64,000 bases of DNA from Chamaelirium japonicum (taxonomy: Eukaryota; Streptophyta; Magnoliopsida; Liliales; Melanthiaceae). The stretch spans positions 1,426,001-1,490,000 of the forward strand of contig CANTAL010000026.1 of NCBI GenBank assembly GCA_947650365.1. The letters run 5' to 3'. The notes beneath the pieces are model-generated. The model saw only the letters and a program-made list of their open reading frames with translations, was not told where the DNA came from and searched no databases. This document shows, piece after piece, positions 43,015 to 58,321 of this stretch. The stretch's first letter is position 1. Every line of letters begins with the position of its first letter. A program made the translations under genes and the position numbers.

Positions 43015-44041
43015 GTGCGAATGAATTAGAATGGATCGTACGAATAAATTAGAATGGATCGTGCGAATGAATTAGAATGGATCGTACGAATGAATTAGAA
43101 TGGATCGTGCGAATGAATTAGAATAGATCGTACGAATGAATTAGAATGGATACATTTGTGCGAATGAATTAGAATAGATCGCACGAATGAATTAGAATGG
43201 ATCGTACGAATGAATTAGAATGGATCGTACGAATGAATTAGAATGGATCGTACGAATGAATTAGAATGGATACATTTGTGCGAATGGATCATAGGAATGA
43301 ATTAGAATGGATCATACGAATGAATTAGAATGGATTGTACGAATAAATTAGAATGGATACATTCGTGCGAATGAATTAGAATGGAATGTAAGAATGAATT
43401 AGAATGGATCGTACTAATGAATTAGAATGGATCCATTCGTACAAATGAATTAGAATGGATCGTACGAATGGATTAGAATGGATCATACGAATGGATTAGA
43501 ATGCATTGTACGAATGAATTAGAATGGATTGGACGAATGAATTAGAATGGATACATTCGTGCGAATGAATTAGAATGGATCGTACGAATGAATTAGAATG
43601 GATCGTGCGAATGAATTAGAATGGATCGTATGAATAAATTAGAATGGATCGTACGAATGAATTAAAATGGATACATTTGTGCGAATGAATTAGAATGGAT
43701 CGTACAAATGAATTAGAATGGATCGTATGAATGAATTAGAATGGATCGTATGAATGAGTTTGAATGGATCATAAGAATGAATTAGAATGAATTGCACGAA
43801 TGAATTAGAATGGTTACATTCGTGCGAATGAATTAGAATAGATCGTACGAATGAGTTTGAATGGATCGTACGAATGAATTAGAATGGATCGTACGAATGA
43901 ATTAGAATCGATCGTACGAATGAACTAGAATGGATATATTCGTGCGAATGAATTAGAATGGATCGTGCGAATGAATTAGAATGGATCATACAAATGAATT
44001 AGAATGGATACATTTGTGAGAATGAATTAGAATGGATCGTA
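43015..44041 (+). repeat. F block, 1.0 kb
   Basis: Regular F run with an irregular GTGCGAATGGATCATAGG truncation near 43278. It ends GGATCGTATGATCC. Confidence 0.9.
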
Positions 44042-47000
44042 TGATCCATTCTAATTCATTCGTACAATCCATTCAAATTCATTCGCATGATCCATTCTAA
44101 TTCATTCGTACGATCCATTCTAATTCATTCTCACGAATGTAACCTTTCTAATTCATTTGTATGATCCATTCTAATTCATTCGTACGATCCATTCTAATTC
44201 ATTCGCACGATCCATTCTAATTCATTCGTACGATCCATTCTAATTCATTCGTACGATCTATTCTAATTCATTCGCACGAATGTATCCATTCTAATTCATT
44301 CGTACGATCCATTCCAATTCATTCGTATGATCCATTCTAATTCATTCTAATTCATTCGTACGAATGTAACCATTCTAATTCATTCGTACGATCCATTCTA
44401 ATGCATTCGTACGATCCATTCTAATTCATTCGTACGATCCATTCTAATTCATTCGTACAATCCAGTCTAATTCATTTGTACGATCCATTCTAATTCATTC
44501 GCACAAATGTATCCATTCTAATTCATTCGTACGATCCATTCTAATTCATTCGTACGATCCATTCTAATTCATTCGTACGATCCATTCTAATTCATTCATA
44601 CGAATGATCCATTCGGATTCATTCGTACGATCCATTCTAATTCATTCGTACGATCCATTCTAATTCATTTGCATGAATGTATCCATTCTAATTCATTCGT
44701 ACGATCCATTCCAATTCATTCGTATGATCCATTCTAATTCATTCATGCAATCCATTTTAATTCATTCATATGATCCATTCTAACTCATTCATACGATCCA
44801 TTCTAATTCATTCGCATGAATGTATGTATCCATTCTAGTTCATTCGCACGAATGTATCCATTCTAATTCATTCGTACGATCTATTCTAATTCAATCGCAA
44901 GATCCATTCTAACTCATTCGTACGATCCATTATAATTCATTTGTACGATCCATTCTAATTCATTCGCACGATCCATTCTAATTCATTCGTACAAATGTAT
45001 CCATTCTAATTCATTCGTACAATCCATTCTAATTCATTCGTATGATCCATTCTAATTCATTCGCACAAATGTATCCCTTCTAATTCATTCGTACGATCCA
45101 TTCTAATTCATTCGCACGATCCATTCTAATTCATTCGTACGATCCATTCTAATTCATTCGCACGATCCATTCTAATTCATTCGTACGATCCATTCTAATT
45201 CATTCGCACGAATATATCCATTCTAATGCATTCGTACAATTCAATCTAATTCATTCGCACGATCCATTCTAATTCATTCGACCGATCCATTCTAATTCAT
45301 TCGCACGAATGTATCCATTCTAATTCATTCGTACAATCCAATCTAATTCATTCGCACGATCCATTCTAATTCATTCGTATGATCCATTCTAATTCATTCC
45401 TACGGTCTATTCTAATTCATTCGCTCGAATGTATCCATTCTAATTCATTCGTTCGATCCATTCTAATTCATTCGTACGATCCATTCAAATTCATTCACAT
45501 GATCCATTCTAATTCATTCGTACGATCCATTCTAATCCATTCGTACGATCCATTATAATTCATTCGTACGATCCATTCTAATCCATTCGTACGATCCATT
45601 CTAATTTATTCGTACGATCCATTCTAATTCATTCGCACGAATGTAACCATTCTAATTAATTCGTACGATCCATTCTAATTCATTCCTACGATCCATTCTA
45701 ATTCATTCGCACGAATGTATCCATTCTAATTCATTTGCACGATACATTCTAATTCATTCCTATGATCCATTCTTATTCATTCGTACGATCCATTCTAATT
45801 CATTCGCTCGAATGTATCCATTCTAATTCATTCGTACGATCCATTCTAATTCGTTCGTACGATCCATTCTAATTCATTTGCACGATCCATTCTAATTCAT
45901 TCTCACGAATGTAACCTTTCTAATTCATTTGTATGATCCATTCTAATTCATTCGTACGATCCATTCTAATCCATTCGTACGATCCATTCTAATTCATTTG
46001 CACGATCCATTCTAATTCATTCCTATGATCCATTCTAATTCATTCGTACGATCCATTCTAATTCATTCTCACACATTCGCACGATCCATTCTAATTCATT
46101 CGTACGATCTATTCTAATTCATTCGCATGATTCATTCTAATTCATTTGTACGATCCATTCTAATTCATTCGTACATTCCATTCAAATTCATTCGTACGAT
46201 GCAATCTAATTCATTCGCACGAATATATCCATTCTAATTCATTCGTACGATCCTTTCTAATTCATTCGCACGATCCATTCTAATTCTTTTATTTGATCCA
46301 TTCTAATTCATTCGTACGATCCATTCTTATTCATTCGTATGATCAATTCTAATTCATTCGCACGATCCATTCTAATTCATTCGTATGATCCATTCTAATT
46401 CAATTCGTGCAATCCATTCAAATTCATTCGCATAAATGTATCCATTCTAATTCATTCGTATGATCCATTCTAATTCATTCGCTCGAATGTATCCATTCTA
46501 ATTCATTCGTACGATCCATTCTAATTCATTCGCACGATCCATTCTAATTCATTCGTACGATCCATTCTAATTCATTCGTATGATCAATTCTAATTCATTC
46601 GCACAATCCATTCTAATTCATTCGCACGATCCATTATAATTCATTCGTACGATCCATTCTAATTCATTCGCACGAATGTATCCATTCTAATTCATTCGTA
46701 CGATCCATTCTAATTCATTCGCACGATCCGTTCTAATTCATTCCTATGATCCATTCTAATTCATTCGTACGATCCATTCTAATTCGTTCGTACGATCCAT
46801 TCTAATCCATTCGTACGATCCATTCTAATCCATTCGTACGATCCATTCTAATTCATTCGGTCGAATGTATCCATTCTAATTCATTCGTACGATCCATTCT
46901 AATCCATTCGTACGATCCATTCTAAACCATTCGTACGATCCATTCTAATTCATTCACACGAATGTAACCATTCTAATTCATTCATACGATCCATTCTAAT

Positions 47001-47938
47001 TCATTCGCACAATCTATTCTAATTCATTCGTACGATCCATTCTAATCCATTCGTACGATCCATTCTAATTCATTCGTACGATCCATTCTAATTCATTGTC
47101 ACAAATGTAACCTTTCTAATTCATTTGTACGATCCATTCTAATTCATTCGTACGATCCATTCTAATCCATTCGTACGATCCATTCTACTCCATTCGTACG
47201 ATCCATTCTAATTCATTCGCACGAATATAACCATTCTAATTCATTCGTACGATCCTTTCTAATTCATTCCTACGATCCATTCTAATTCATTCGCACGAAT
47301 ATATCCATTCTAATTCATTTGCACGATCCATTCTAATTCATTCCAATGATCCATTCTAATTCATTCGTACGATCCATTCTAATTCATTCGCTCGAATGTA
47401 TCCATTCTAATTCATTCGTACGATCCATTCTAATTCGTTCATATGATCCATTCTAATTCGTTCGTACGATCCATTCTAATTCATTCGTACGATCAATTCT
47501 AATTCATTCGCACGATCCATTCTAATTCATTCGCACGATCCATTCTAATTCATTTGCACAAATGTATCCATTCTAATTCATTCTTACGATCCATTCTAAT
47601 TCATTCGTACGATCCATTCTAATTCATTCGCACAAATGTATCCATTCTAATTCATTCGTTCGATCCATTCTAATTCATTCGCATAAATATATCCATTCTA
47701 ATTCATTCGTACGATCCATTCTAATTCATTCGCACGATCCATTCTAATTTATTTGCACAAATGTATCCATTCTAATTCATTCGTACAATCCTTTCTAATT
47801 CATTCGCATGATCCATTCTAATTCATTCGTACGATCCATTCTAATTCATTTGTACGATCCATTCTAATTCATTCGCACGAATGTATCCATTCTAATTTAT
47901 TCGTACGATCCATTCTAATTCATTCTCACGAATGTATC
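44042..47938 (-). repeat. R block, 3.9 kb
   Basis: Long R array. Part of the recurring module lies at 45360-45510. Truncations are near 44340 (CATTCTAATTCATTC), 44600 (CATACGAATGATCC) and 46070 (CTCACACATTCGC). It ends GAATGTATCATACG. Confidence 0.92.
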
Positions 47939-48845
47939 ATACGATTGAATTAGAATGGATTGTACGAATGGATTAGAATGGATCGTACGAATGAATTAGA
48001 ATGGATCGTACGAGATCGTATGAATGGATTAGAATGGATCGTACGAATGGATTAGAATGGATCGTACGAATGAATTAGAATGGATCATACAAATGAATTA
48101 GAAAGGTTACATTCGTGAGAATGAATTAGAATGGATCGTACAAATGAATTAGAATGGATCATGCGAATGAATTTGAATGGATCGTACGAATGAATTAGAA
48201 TGGATCGTAGGAATGAATTAGAATGGATCGTACGAATGAATTAGAATGGTTACATTTGTGAGAATGAATTATAATGGATCGTACTAATGAATTAGAAAGT
48301 TTACATTCGTGAGAATGGATTAGAATAGATCGTACGAATGAATTAGAATGGATCATGCAAATGAATTTGAATGGATCGTACGAATGAATTAGAATGGATC
48401 GAACGAATGAATTAGAATGGATACATTCGAGCGAATGAATTAGAATAGATCGTAGGAATGAATTAGAATGGATCAAACGAATGAATTAGAATGGATCGTG
48501 CGAATGAATTAGAATGGATTGTACGAATGAATTAGAATGGATACATTCGTGCGAATGAATTAGATTGGATCGTATGAATGAATTAGAATGGATCGTGCGA
48601 ATGAATTAGAATGAATCGTACGAATGAATTAGAATGGATACATTTGTACGAATAAATTAGAATGGATTGTACGAATGAATTAAAATGGATACATTCTTGC
48701 GAATAAATTAGAATGGATCGTATATTTGTGCAAATAAATTAGAATGGATCATACGAATGAATTAGAATGGATCATGCGAATGAATTAGAATGAATCGTAG
48801 GAATGCATTAGAATGGATCGTACGAATGAATTAGAATGAATCGTA
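47939..48845 (+). repeat. F block
   Basis: F run with a GTACGAGATCGTATG truncation near 48010 and the recurring module at 48195-48476. It ends GAATGAATCGTACGATCC, a joint also found at 53374. Confidence 0.9.
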
Positions 48846-48990
48846 CGATCCATTCTAATTCATTTGTACGATCCATTCTAATTCATTCGCACGATCCATT
48901 CTAATTCATTCGTACGATCCATTCTAATTCATTCGTATGATCAATTCTAATTCATTCGTACAATCCATTCTAATTCAGTCGTATGAATAT
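48846..48990 (-). repeat. R block, about 6 monomers
   Basis: Short R run ending in CAGTCGTATGAATATATC, then F. Confidence 0.88.
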
Positions 48991-49754
48991 ATCATACGAA
49001 TGAATTAGAATGGATCATGCGAATGAATTAAAATGGATCGTACAAATGAATTGGAATGGATCGTACGAATGAATTAGAATACATCATATGAATGAATTAG
49101 AATGGATCATATGTTTGAATTAGATTGGATTGTGCGAATGAATTAGAATGGATACATTCGTGCGAATGAATTAGAATAGATCGTATGAATGAATTAGAAT
49201 GGATCGTACGAATGAATTAGAATGGATACATTTGTACGAATGAATTGGAATGGATCGTACGAATGAATTGGAATGGATAGGGCGAATGAATTAGAATGGA
49301 TTGTACGAATGAATTAGAATGGATTGTACGAATGAATTAGAATAGATCGTGCGAATGAACTAGAATGGATCGTATGAAAGAATTAGAATGGATCGTACGA
49401 ATGAAATAGAATGGATCATACGAATGAATTAGAATCGATCGTGCGAATGAATTAGAATGGGTCGTACGAATGAATTAGAATGGATACATTTGTGCGATGA
49501 ATAAGAATGGAGCGTACGAATGAATTAGAATGGAGCGTACGAATGAACTAGAATGGATACATTCGTGTGAATGAATTAGAATGGATCATATAAAAGAATT
49601 AGAATGGATCGGGCGAATGAATTAGAATGGATCGTGCGAATGAATTAGAATGGATCGTACGAACGAATTAGAATGGATCGTACGAACGAATTAGAATTGA
49701 TCATATGAACGAATTAGAATGGATCGTACGAATGAATTAGAATGGATACATTCG
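48991..49754 (+). repeat. F block
   Basis: Carries the TGCGATGAATAAGAATGG / GGAGCGTACG / GAACTAGAATGG module (49490-49555), an inverted match to the R modules near 4.5, 12.8, 17.7 and 35.9 kb. It ends CATTCGTACGATCC. Confidence 0.9.
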
Positions 49755-51235
49755 TACGATCCATTCTAATTCATTCGTACGATCGATTCTAATTCATTCG
49801 TACGATCCATTCAAATTCATTCGCATGATCCATTCTAATTCATTCGTACGATCCATTCTAATCCTTTCTTATGATCCATTCTAATTCATTCGTACGATCC
49901 ATTCTAATCCATTCGTACGATCCATTCTAATTCATTCCTATGATCCATTCTAATTCATTCGTATGATCCATTCTAATTCATTCATACGATCCATTTTAAT
50001 TCATTCGTACGATCCATTCTAATCCATTCGTACGATCCATTCTAATTCGTTCATACGATCCATTCTAATGCATTCGTACGATTCATTCTAATTCATTCGC
50101 ACGATCCTTTCTAATTCATTCGTACGATTCATTCTAATTCGTTCGTACGATCCATTCTAATTCATTCGTATGATCCATTCTAATTCATTCCTACGATCTA
50201 TTCTAATTCATTCGCTCGAATGTATCCATTCTAATTCATTCGTTCGATCCATTCTAATTCATTTGTACGATCCATTCTAATTCATTCGCACGAATGTAAC
50301 CATTCTAATTCGTTCATACGATCCATTCTAATTCATTTGTATGATACATTCTAATTCATTCGTATGATCTATTCTAATTCATTCGCACGATCCATTCTAA
50401 TTCATTCGTATGATCCATTCTAATTCATTCCTACGATCTATTCTAATTCATTCGCTCGAATATATCCATTCTAATTCATTCGTTCGATCCATTCTAATTC
50501 ATTCGTACGATCCATTCAAATTCATTCGCATGATCCATTCTAATTCATTCGTACGATCCATTCTAATTCATTCTCACGAATGTAACCTTTCTAATTCATT
50601 TGTATGATCCATTCTAATTCATTCGTACGATCCATTCTAATCCATTCGTACGATCCATTCTAATCCACTCGTACGATTCATTCTAGTTCGTTCGTACGAT
50701 CCATTCTAATTCATTCGTATAATCCATTCTAATTTATTCATATGATCAATTCTAATTCATTCGCACGATCCATTCTAATTCATTCGTACGATCCATTCTA
50801 ATTCATTCGCACGAATGTAACCATTCTAATTCATTCGTACGATCCATTCTAATTCATTCCTACGATCCATTCTAATTCATTCGCACGAATGTATCCATTC
50901 TAATTCATTCGTACGATCCATTCTAATTCATTCGTACGATCTATTCTAATTAATTCTCACAAATGTAACCTTTCTAATTCATTTGTACGATCCATTCTAA
51001 TTCATTCGCACGATCCATTCTAATTCATTCGTACGATCCATTCTAATTCCTTCGCACGATCCATTCTAATTTATTCGTACAATCCGTTCTAATTCATTCG
51101 CACAATGCATTCTTATTCATCGCACAAATGTATCCATTCTAATTCATTCGTACGATCCATTCTAATTCATTCGCACGATCGATTCTAATTCATGTATGAT
51201 CCATTCTAATTCATTCTTACGATCCATTCTAATTT
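49755..51235 (-). repeat. R block, 1.5 kb
   Basis: Holds two close versions of the recurring module (about 50150-50300 and 50410-50607). Short truncated monomers occur near 51195. It ends CTAATTTGCGAATG. Confidence 0.9.
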
Positions 51236-51774
51236 GCGAATGAATTAGAATGGATCGTACGAATGAATTAGAATGGATTGTACGAATGAATTAGAATGGA
51301 TACATTCGAGCGAGTGAATTAGAATAGATCGTAGGAATGAATTAGAATGGATCATACGAATGAATTAGAATGGATCGTGCGAATGAATTAGAATGGATTG
51401 TACGAATGAATTAGAATGGATACATTCGAGCGAATGAATTAAAATAGATCGTAGGAATGAATTAGAATGGATCATACGAATGAATTAGAATGGATCGTGC
51501 GAATAAATTAGAATGGATCGTACGAATGAATTAGAATGGATCGTACGAATGAATTAGAATGGATCGTACGAATGAATTACAATGGTTACATTCATTCGAA
51601 TGAATTAGAATGGATCATACGAATGAATTAGATCGTACAAATGAATTAAAATGGATCGTACGTAATTCATTCGCACGAATGTATCATACGAATGAATTAG
51701 AATGGATCATGCGAATGAATTAAAATGGATCATACAAATGAATTAGAATGGATCGTGCGAATGAATTAGAATGG
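51236..51774 (+). repeat. F block with one reversed monomer
   Basis: F run with a single R monomer at about 51662-51683 (TAATTCATTCGCACG). It ends at the second GGCC-centred palindrome. Confidence 0.87.
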
Positions 51775-51791
51775 CCATTCTAATTCATTCG
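51758..51791. repeat. 34-bp perfect palindrome, GGCC centre (second)
   Basis: Same GAATGG/CCATTC head-on joint as at 15592, but the flanking monomer variants differ on both sides, which suggests a separate event. Confidence 0.93.
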
Positions 51792-52112
51792 TACGATCCA
51801 TTCAAATTCATTCACATAATCCATTCTAATTCATTCATACGATCCATTCTAATTCATTCTCACGAATGTAACCATTCTAATTCATTCGTACAATCCATTC
51901 TAATTCATTCGCACGATCCATTCTAATTCATTCGCTCGAATGTATCCATTCTAATTCATTCGTACGATCCATTCTAATTCGTTCATACGATCCATTCTAA
52001 TTCGTTCTTACGATCCATTCTAATTCATTCGTATGATCCTTTCTAATTCATTCGCAAGATCCATTCTAATTCATTCGTATGATCCATTCTAATTCATTCG
52101 CACGAATGTATC
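51775..52112 (-). repeat. R block
   Basis: Short R run from the 51774 palindrome to the core switch GAATGTATCATACGAATG, the same joint as at 51683. Confidence 0.89.
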
Positions 52113-53374
52113 ATACGAATGAATTAGAATGGATCGTACGAATGGATCGTGCGAATGAATTAGAATGGATCGTACGAATGAATTAGAATGGATACATTTG
52201 TGCGAATGAATTAGAATGGTTCGTACGAATGGATTAGAATGGATCGTACGAATGAATTAGAATGGATCGTATGAATGAATTAGAATGGTAACATTCGTGC
52301 GAATGAATTAGAATGGATCGTACGAATGGATTAGAATGGATCGTACGAATGGATTAGAATGGATCGTACGAATGAATTAGAATGGATCGCACAAATTAAT
52401 TAGGAAGGTTACATTTGTGAGAATGAATTAGAATGGATCGTACAAATGAATTAGAACGGATCGTACGAATGAATTAGAATGGATACATTTGTGCGAATGA
52501 ATTAGAATGGATCGTACGAATGAATTAGAATGGATCATACGAACGAATTAGAATGGAACATATGAACGAATTAGAATGGATCGTACGAATGAATTAGAAT
52601 GGATACATTCGAGCGAATGAATTAGAATGGATCGTACGAATGAATTAGAATGGATCATAGGAATGAATTAGAATGGATCGTGCAAATGAATTAGAATGGA
52701 TACATTCGTGCGAATGAATTAGAATGGATCGTACGAATGAATTAGATTGGATCGTGCGAATGAATTAGAATAGATCGTATAAATAAATTAGAATGGATCG
52801 TACGAATGAATTAGAATGGATCGTACGAACGAATTAGAATGGATTGTATGAACGAATTAGAATGGATCGTACGAATGAATTAGAATGGATACATTCGAGC
52901 GAATGAATTAGAATAGATCGTAGGAATGAATTAGAATGGATCATACGAATGAATTAGAATGGATCATAGGAATGAATTAGAATGGATCGTGCGAATGAAT
53001 TAGAATGGTTACATTCGTGCGAATGAATTAGAATGGATCGTACGAATGGATTAGAATGGTTCGTACGAATGAATTAGAATGGATCGTACAAATGAATTAG
53101 AAAGGTTACATTTGTGAAAATGAATTAGAATGGATCGTACGAATGGATTAGAATGGATCGTACGAATGGATTAGAATGGATCATACGAATGAATTAGAAT
53201 GGATCATACGAATGAATTAGAATGGATCGTACGAATGAGTTAGAATGGATCATACGAATGAATTAGAATAGATCGTACGAATGAATTAGAATGGATACAT
53301 TCGAGCGAATGAATTAGAATAGATCGTAGGAATGCATTAGAATGGATCGTACGAATGAATTAGAATGAATCGTA
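52113..53374 (+). repeat. F block, 1.3 kb
   Basis: F run that ends with GAATGAATCGTACGATCC, the same joint as at 48845. Confidence 0.9.
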
Positions 53375-54948
53375 CGATCCATTCTAATTCATTTGTCCGA
53401 TCCATTCTAATTCATTCGCACGAATGTATCCATTCTAATTCATTCGTACAATCCATTCTAATTCATTCGCACGATCCATTATAATTCATTCGTATGATCC
53501 ATTCTAATTCATTCCTACGATCTATTCTAATTCATTCGCTCGAATCTATCCATTCTAATCCATTCGTATGATCCATTCTAATTCATTCGTACGATCCATT
53601 CTAATTCATTCGAATGATACATTCTAATTCACTCGTATGATCCATTCTAATTCATTCGTACGGTCCATTCTAATTCATTCGCTCGAATGTATCCATTCTA
53701 ATTCATTCGTACGATTCATTCTAATTCATTCGTACGATCCATTCTAATTTTCATTCGTACGATCTATTCTAATTCATTCGCACGATCTATTCTAATTCAT
53801 TCGCACGAATGTATCCATTCTAATTCATTTGCACGATCCATTCTAATTCATTCCTATGATCCATTCTAATTCATTCGTACGATCCATTCTAATTCATTCG
53901 TTCGATCCATTCAAATTCATTTGTACGATGCAATCTAATTCATTCGCACAAATGTATCTATTCTAATTCATTCGTACAATGCGTTCTAATCCATTCGTAC
54001 GATCCATTCTAATCCATTCGTAAGATCCATTCTAATTCATTCGTATGATCCATTCTAATTCATTCGTACGATCCATTCTAATTCATTTGCATGAATGTAT
54101 CCATTCTAATTTATTCATACGATCCATTCAAATTCATTCGCACAATCCATTCTAACTCATTCGCACAAATGTATCCATTCTAATTCATTCGTACGATCCA
54201 TTCTAATTCATTCGCACGATCCATTCTAATTCATTCGTACGATCCATTCTAATTCATTCGTACGATCCATTCTAATTCATTCGTACGATCCATTCTAATT
54301 CATTCCAACGATCTATTCTAATTCATTCGCACGATCCATTCTAATTTATTCGTACGATCCATTCTAATTCATTCATACGATCTATTCTAATTCATTCGCA
54401 CAAATGTAACCATTCTAATTCATTCGTACGATTCATTCTAATTCATTCGTATGAGCTATTCTAATTCATTCGTACGATCCATTCTAATTCATTCGTACGA
54501 TCCATTGTAATTCATTCATACAATCCATTCAGATTCATTCGCACAAATGTATCCATTCAAATTCATTCGTACGATCCATTCTAATTAATTCGCACGATCC
54601 ATTCTAATTCAGTCGTATGAATGTATCCATTTTAATTCATTCGTACGATCCATTCTAATTCATTCGTACGATCTAATTCATTCGTACGATCCATTCTAAT
54701 CCATTTGTACGATCCATTCTAATTCGTTCATATGATCCATTCTAATTCATTCGTATGATCCATTCTAATTCATTCGTATGATCAATTCTAATTCATTCGC
54801 ACGATCCATTCTAATTCATTCGTACGATCCATTCTAATTCATTCGCACGAATGTAACCATTCTAATTCATTCATACGATCCATTCTAATTCATTCCTACA
54901 ATCCATTCTAATTCATTCGCACGAATGTATCCAATCTAATTCATTCGT
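53375..54948 (-). repeat. R block, 1.6 kb
   Basis: Contains an ATTTTCATTC monomer at 53747, the CGATGCAATC / ACAATGCGTTC pair (53925-53985) and a third copy of the CATTCAGATTC / CAGTCGTATG stretch (54497-54660) known from the 29-kb blocks. It ends in a 28-bp perfect palindrome. Confidence 0.9.
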
Positions 54949-54962
54949 ACGAATGAATTAGA
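54935..54962. repeat. 28-bp perfect palindrome at an R-to-F core switch
   Basis: TCTAATTCATTCGT meets ACGAATGAATTAGA, centred on 54948/54949. After one mismatch, three more bases pair on each side. Confidence 0.92.
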
Positions 54963-56150
54963 ATGGATCGTACGAATGGATTAGAATGGATCGTACGAAT
55001 GGATTAGAATGGATCGTACGAATGATTTAGAATGGATCATACAAATGAATTAGAAAGGTTACATTCGTGAGAATGAATTAGAATGGATCGTAGGAATGGA
55101 TTAGAATGGATCATACGAATGAATTAGAATAGATCGTGCGAATGAATTTGAATGGATTGTATGAATGAATTAGAATGGATACATTCGTGCGATCCATTCT
55201 AATTCGTAGGAATGAATTAGAATGAATTAGAATGGATCGTACGAATGAATTTGAATAGATCGTACGAATGGATTAGAATGGATTCGTACAATGCATTCTA
55301 ATTCATTCGTACGATTCATTCGAATTCATTCGTATGAGCTATTCTAATTCATTCGTATGATCCATTCTAATGAATTAGTACGATTCATTCTAATTCATTC
55401 GTACGATCCATTCTAATTCATTCGCACGAATGTATCCATTCTAATGCATTCGTACGATCCATTCTAATTCATTCGTATGATCCATTCTAATTCATTCGTA
55501 CGATCCATTCTAATTCATTCGTACGATCCATTCAAATTCATTCGCACAAATGTATCCATTCTAATTCATTCGTACGATCCATTCTAATTCAGTCGCACGA
55601 TCCATTCATTCATTCGCATGATCCATTCTAATTCATTCGTACGATCCATTCTAATAAATTCTCACGAATGTATCCATTCTAATTCATTCGCATGATCCAT
55701 TCTAATTCATTCGTATGAATGAATTACAATGGATCGTACGAATGAATTAGAATGGATCATACGAATGAATTAGAATAGCTCATACGAATAAATTAGAATG
55801 AATCGTACGAATGAATTTGAATCGATCATATGAATGAATTAGAATGGATCGTGCAAAAGAATTAGAATGGATACATTCGTGCGAATGAATTAGAATGGAT
55901 CGTAGGATCCATTCTAATTGATTCGTACGATCCATTCTAATTCATTCGCACGAATGTATCCATTCTAATTCATTCGTACAATCCATTCTAATTCATTCGC
56001 ACGATCCATTCTAATTCATTCGTACGATCCATTCTAATGCATTCGTACGATTCATTCTAATTCATTTGCATGATCCATTCTAATTCATTCGCACGATCCA
56101 TTCTTATTCATTCATAAGATCCATTCTAATTCATTCGCACAATCGTACGA
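54949..56150. repeat. Finely shuffled F/R patch
   Basis: Orientation changes every few monomers: F 54949-55190, R 55191-55206, F 55207-55282, R 55283-55714 (with about ten F bases at 55371-55380), F 55715-55904, R from 55905. Several monomers are truncated, such as CAGTCGCACGATCC followed by ATTCATTC near 55590-55612. Confidence 0.8.
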
Positions 56151-58321
56151 TCCATTCTAATTTATTCGTACGATCCATTCTAATTCATTCGTACGATCTA
56201 TTCTAATTCATTCGCATGATCCAATCTAATTCATTCGTATGATCCATTCTAACTCATTCGGTGGATCCATTCTAATTCATTCGCACGATCCATTCTAATT
56301 TATTCGTACGATCCATTCTAATTCATTCGTACGATCTATTCTAATTCATTCGCATGATCCATTCTAATATATTCGTACCATCCATTCTAATTCATTCGTA
56401 CAATCCATTCTAATTCATTTGCATGAATGTATCCATTCTAATTTATTCGTACGAATGAATTAGAATGAATTAGAATGGATCGTACGAATGGATTAGAATG
56501 TACCGTACGAATGGATTAGAATGCATCGTACGAATGGATTAGAATGGATCGTACGAATGAATTAGAAAGGATCATACAAATGAATTAGAAAGTATCGTAT
56601 GAATGGATTAGAATGGATCGTACGAATGGATTAGAATGGATCGTACGAATGAATTAGAATGGGTCGTACAAATGAATTAGAAAGGTTACATTTGTGAGAA
56701 TGAATTAGAATGGATCGTACGATGGATTAGAATGCATTGTACGAATGAATTAAAATGGATACATTTGTACGAATGAATTACAATGGATCGTACGAATGAA
56801 TTAGAATGGATCGTACGAATGAATTAGAATAGATCATACGAATGAATTACAATGGATACATTCGAGCGAATGAATTAGAATAGATCGTAGGAATGAATTA
56901 GAATGGATCATATGAATGAATTAGAATGGATCATGCGAATAAATTAGAATGGATCGTACGAATGAATTAGAATGGATCGTACGAATGAATTAGAATGGAT
57001 CGTATAAACGAATTAGAATGGCTCATACGAACGAATTAGAATGGATCGTATGAACGAATTAGAATGGATCGTACAAATGAATTAGAATGGATACATTCGA
57101 GCGAATGAATTAGAATGGATCGTACGAATGAATTAGAATGGATCATAGGAATGAATTAGAATGGATCATGCAAATGAATTAGAATGGATACATTCGTGCG
57201 AATGAATTAGAATGGATCGTACGAATGATTTAGAATGGATCGTGCGAACGAATTAGAATGGATCGTACGAATGAATTAGAATGGATACATACAAATGAAT
57301 TAGAAAGGTTACATTCGTGTGAATGAATTAGAATGGATCGTACGAATGAATTAGAATGGATCGTACGAATGAATTAGAATGGACACATTCGAGCGAATGA
57401 ATTAGAATGGATCATACGAATGAATTTGAATGGATCATAGGAATGAATTAGAATGGATACATTCGTGCGAATGAATTAGAATGGATCGTACGAATGAATT
57501 AGACTGCATCGTACGAATAAATTAGAATGGATACATTCATACGAATGCATTTGAATGGATCGTACGAATTAATTAGAATGGATCATACGAATGAATTAGA
57601 ATGGATCATACGAATGAATTAGAATGGATCGTGCGAACGAATTAGAATGGATCGTATGAACGAATTAGAATGGATCGTACGAATGAATTAGAATGGATAC
57701 ATTCGAGCGAATGAATTAGAATGGATCGTACGATGCAATCTAATTCATTCGCACGATCCATTCTAATTCATTCGTACGATCCATTCTAATTCATTCGTAT
57801 GATCCATTCTAATTTATTCATTCAAATATATCCATTCTAATTCATTCGTACGATCCATTCTAATTCATTCGCACGATCCATTCTAATTCATTCGCACGAA
57901 TGTAACCTTTCTAATTCATTCATACGATCCATTCTAATTCATTCACACGATCGATTCTAATTCTTTCACATGTTGTATTCTAATTCATTCGTACGATCAA
58001 TTCCAATTCATTTGTACGATCCATTTTAATTCATTCGCATGATCCATTCTAATTCATTCGTATGATACATTCATACGACTGAATTAGAATGGATTGTACG
58101 AATGAATTAGAATTGATCATACGAATGAATTAGAATGGATCATACGAATGAATTAGAATGGATCCATACGAACGAATTAGAATTAGAATGGTTACATTCG
58201 TGCGAATGAATTATAATGGATCGTACAAATGGATTAGAATGGATCGTACGAATGGATTAGAACGCATTGTACGAATGAGTTAGAATAGATACATTTGTGC
58301 GAATGAATTAGATTGCATCGC
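56151..58321. repeat. 2.15-kb higher-order repeat, copy A
   Basis: Composed of R 56151-56451, F 56452-57731, R 57732-58064 and F 58065-58321. Marks shared with copy B are AACTCATTCG (56251 and 58405), ATTTATTCGTACG (56441 and 58618), GATGCAATC (57732 and 59863) and GCATCGCGTACG at the end (58315 and 60446). Confidence 0.92.

Noticed and set aside
48195-48476. 93-codon open frame on the minus strand, and similar 61-87-codon frames at 3383, 6397, 7060, 11680, 16640, 18826, 25508, 37799, 50410 and 63510
   Set aside because: They are satellite monomers read in a phase kept open by alternating 23- and 28-bp units. The peptides are simple repeats of the monomer, with no domain, and seven of them are copies of one shuffled module. 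Not annotated as coding.
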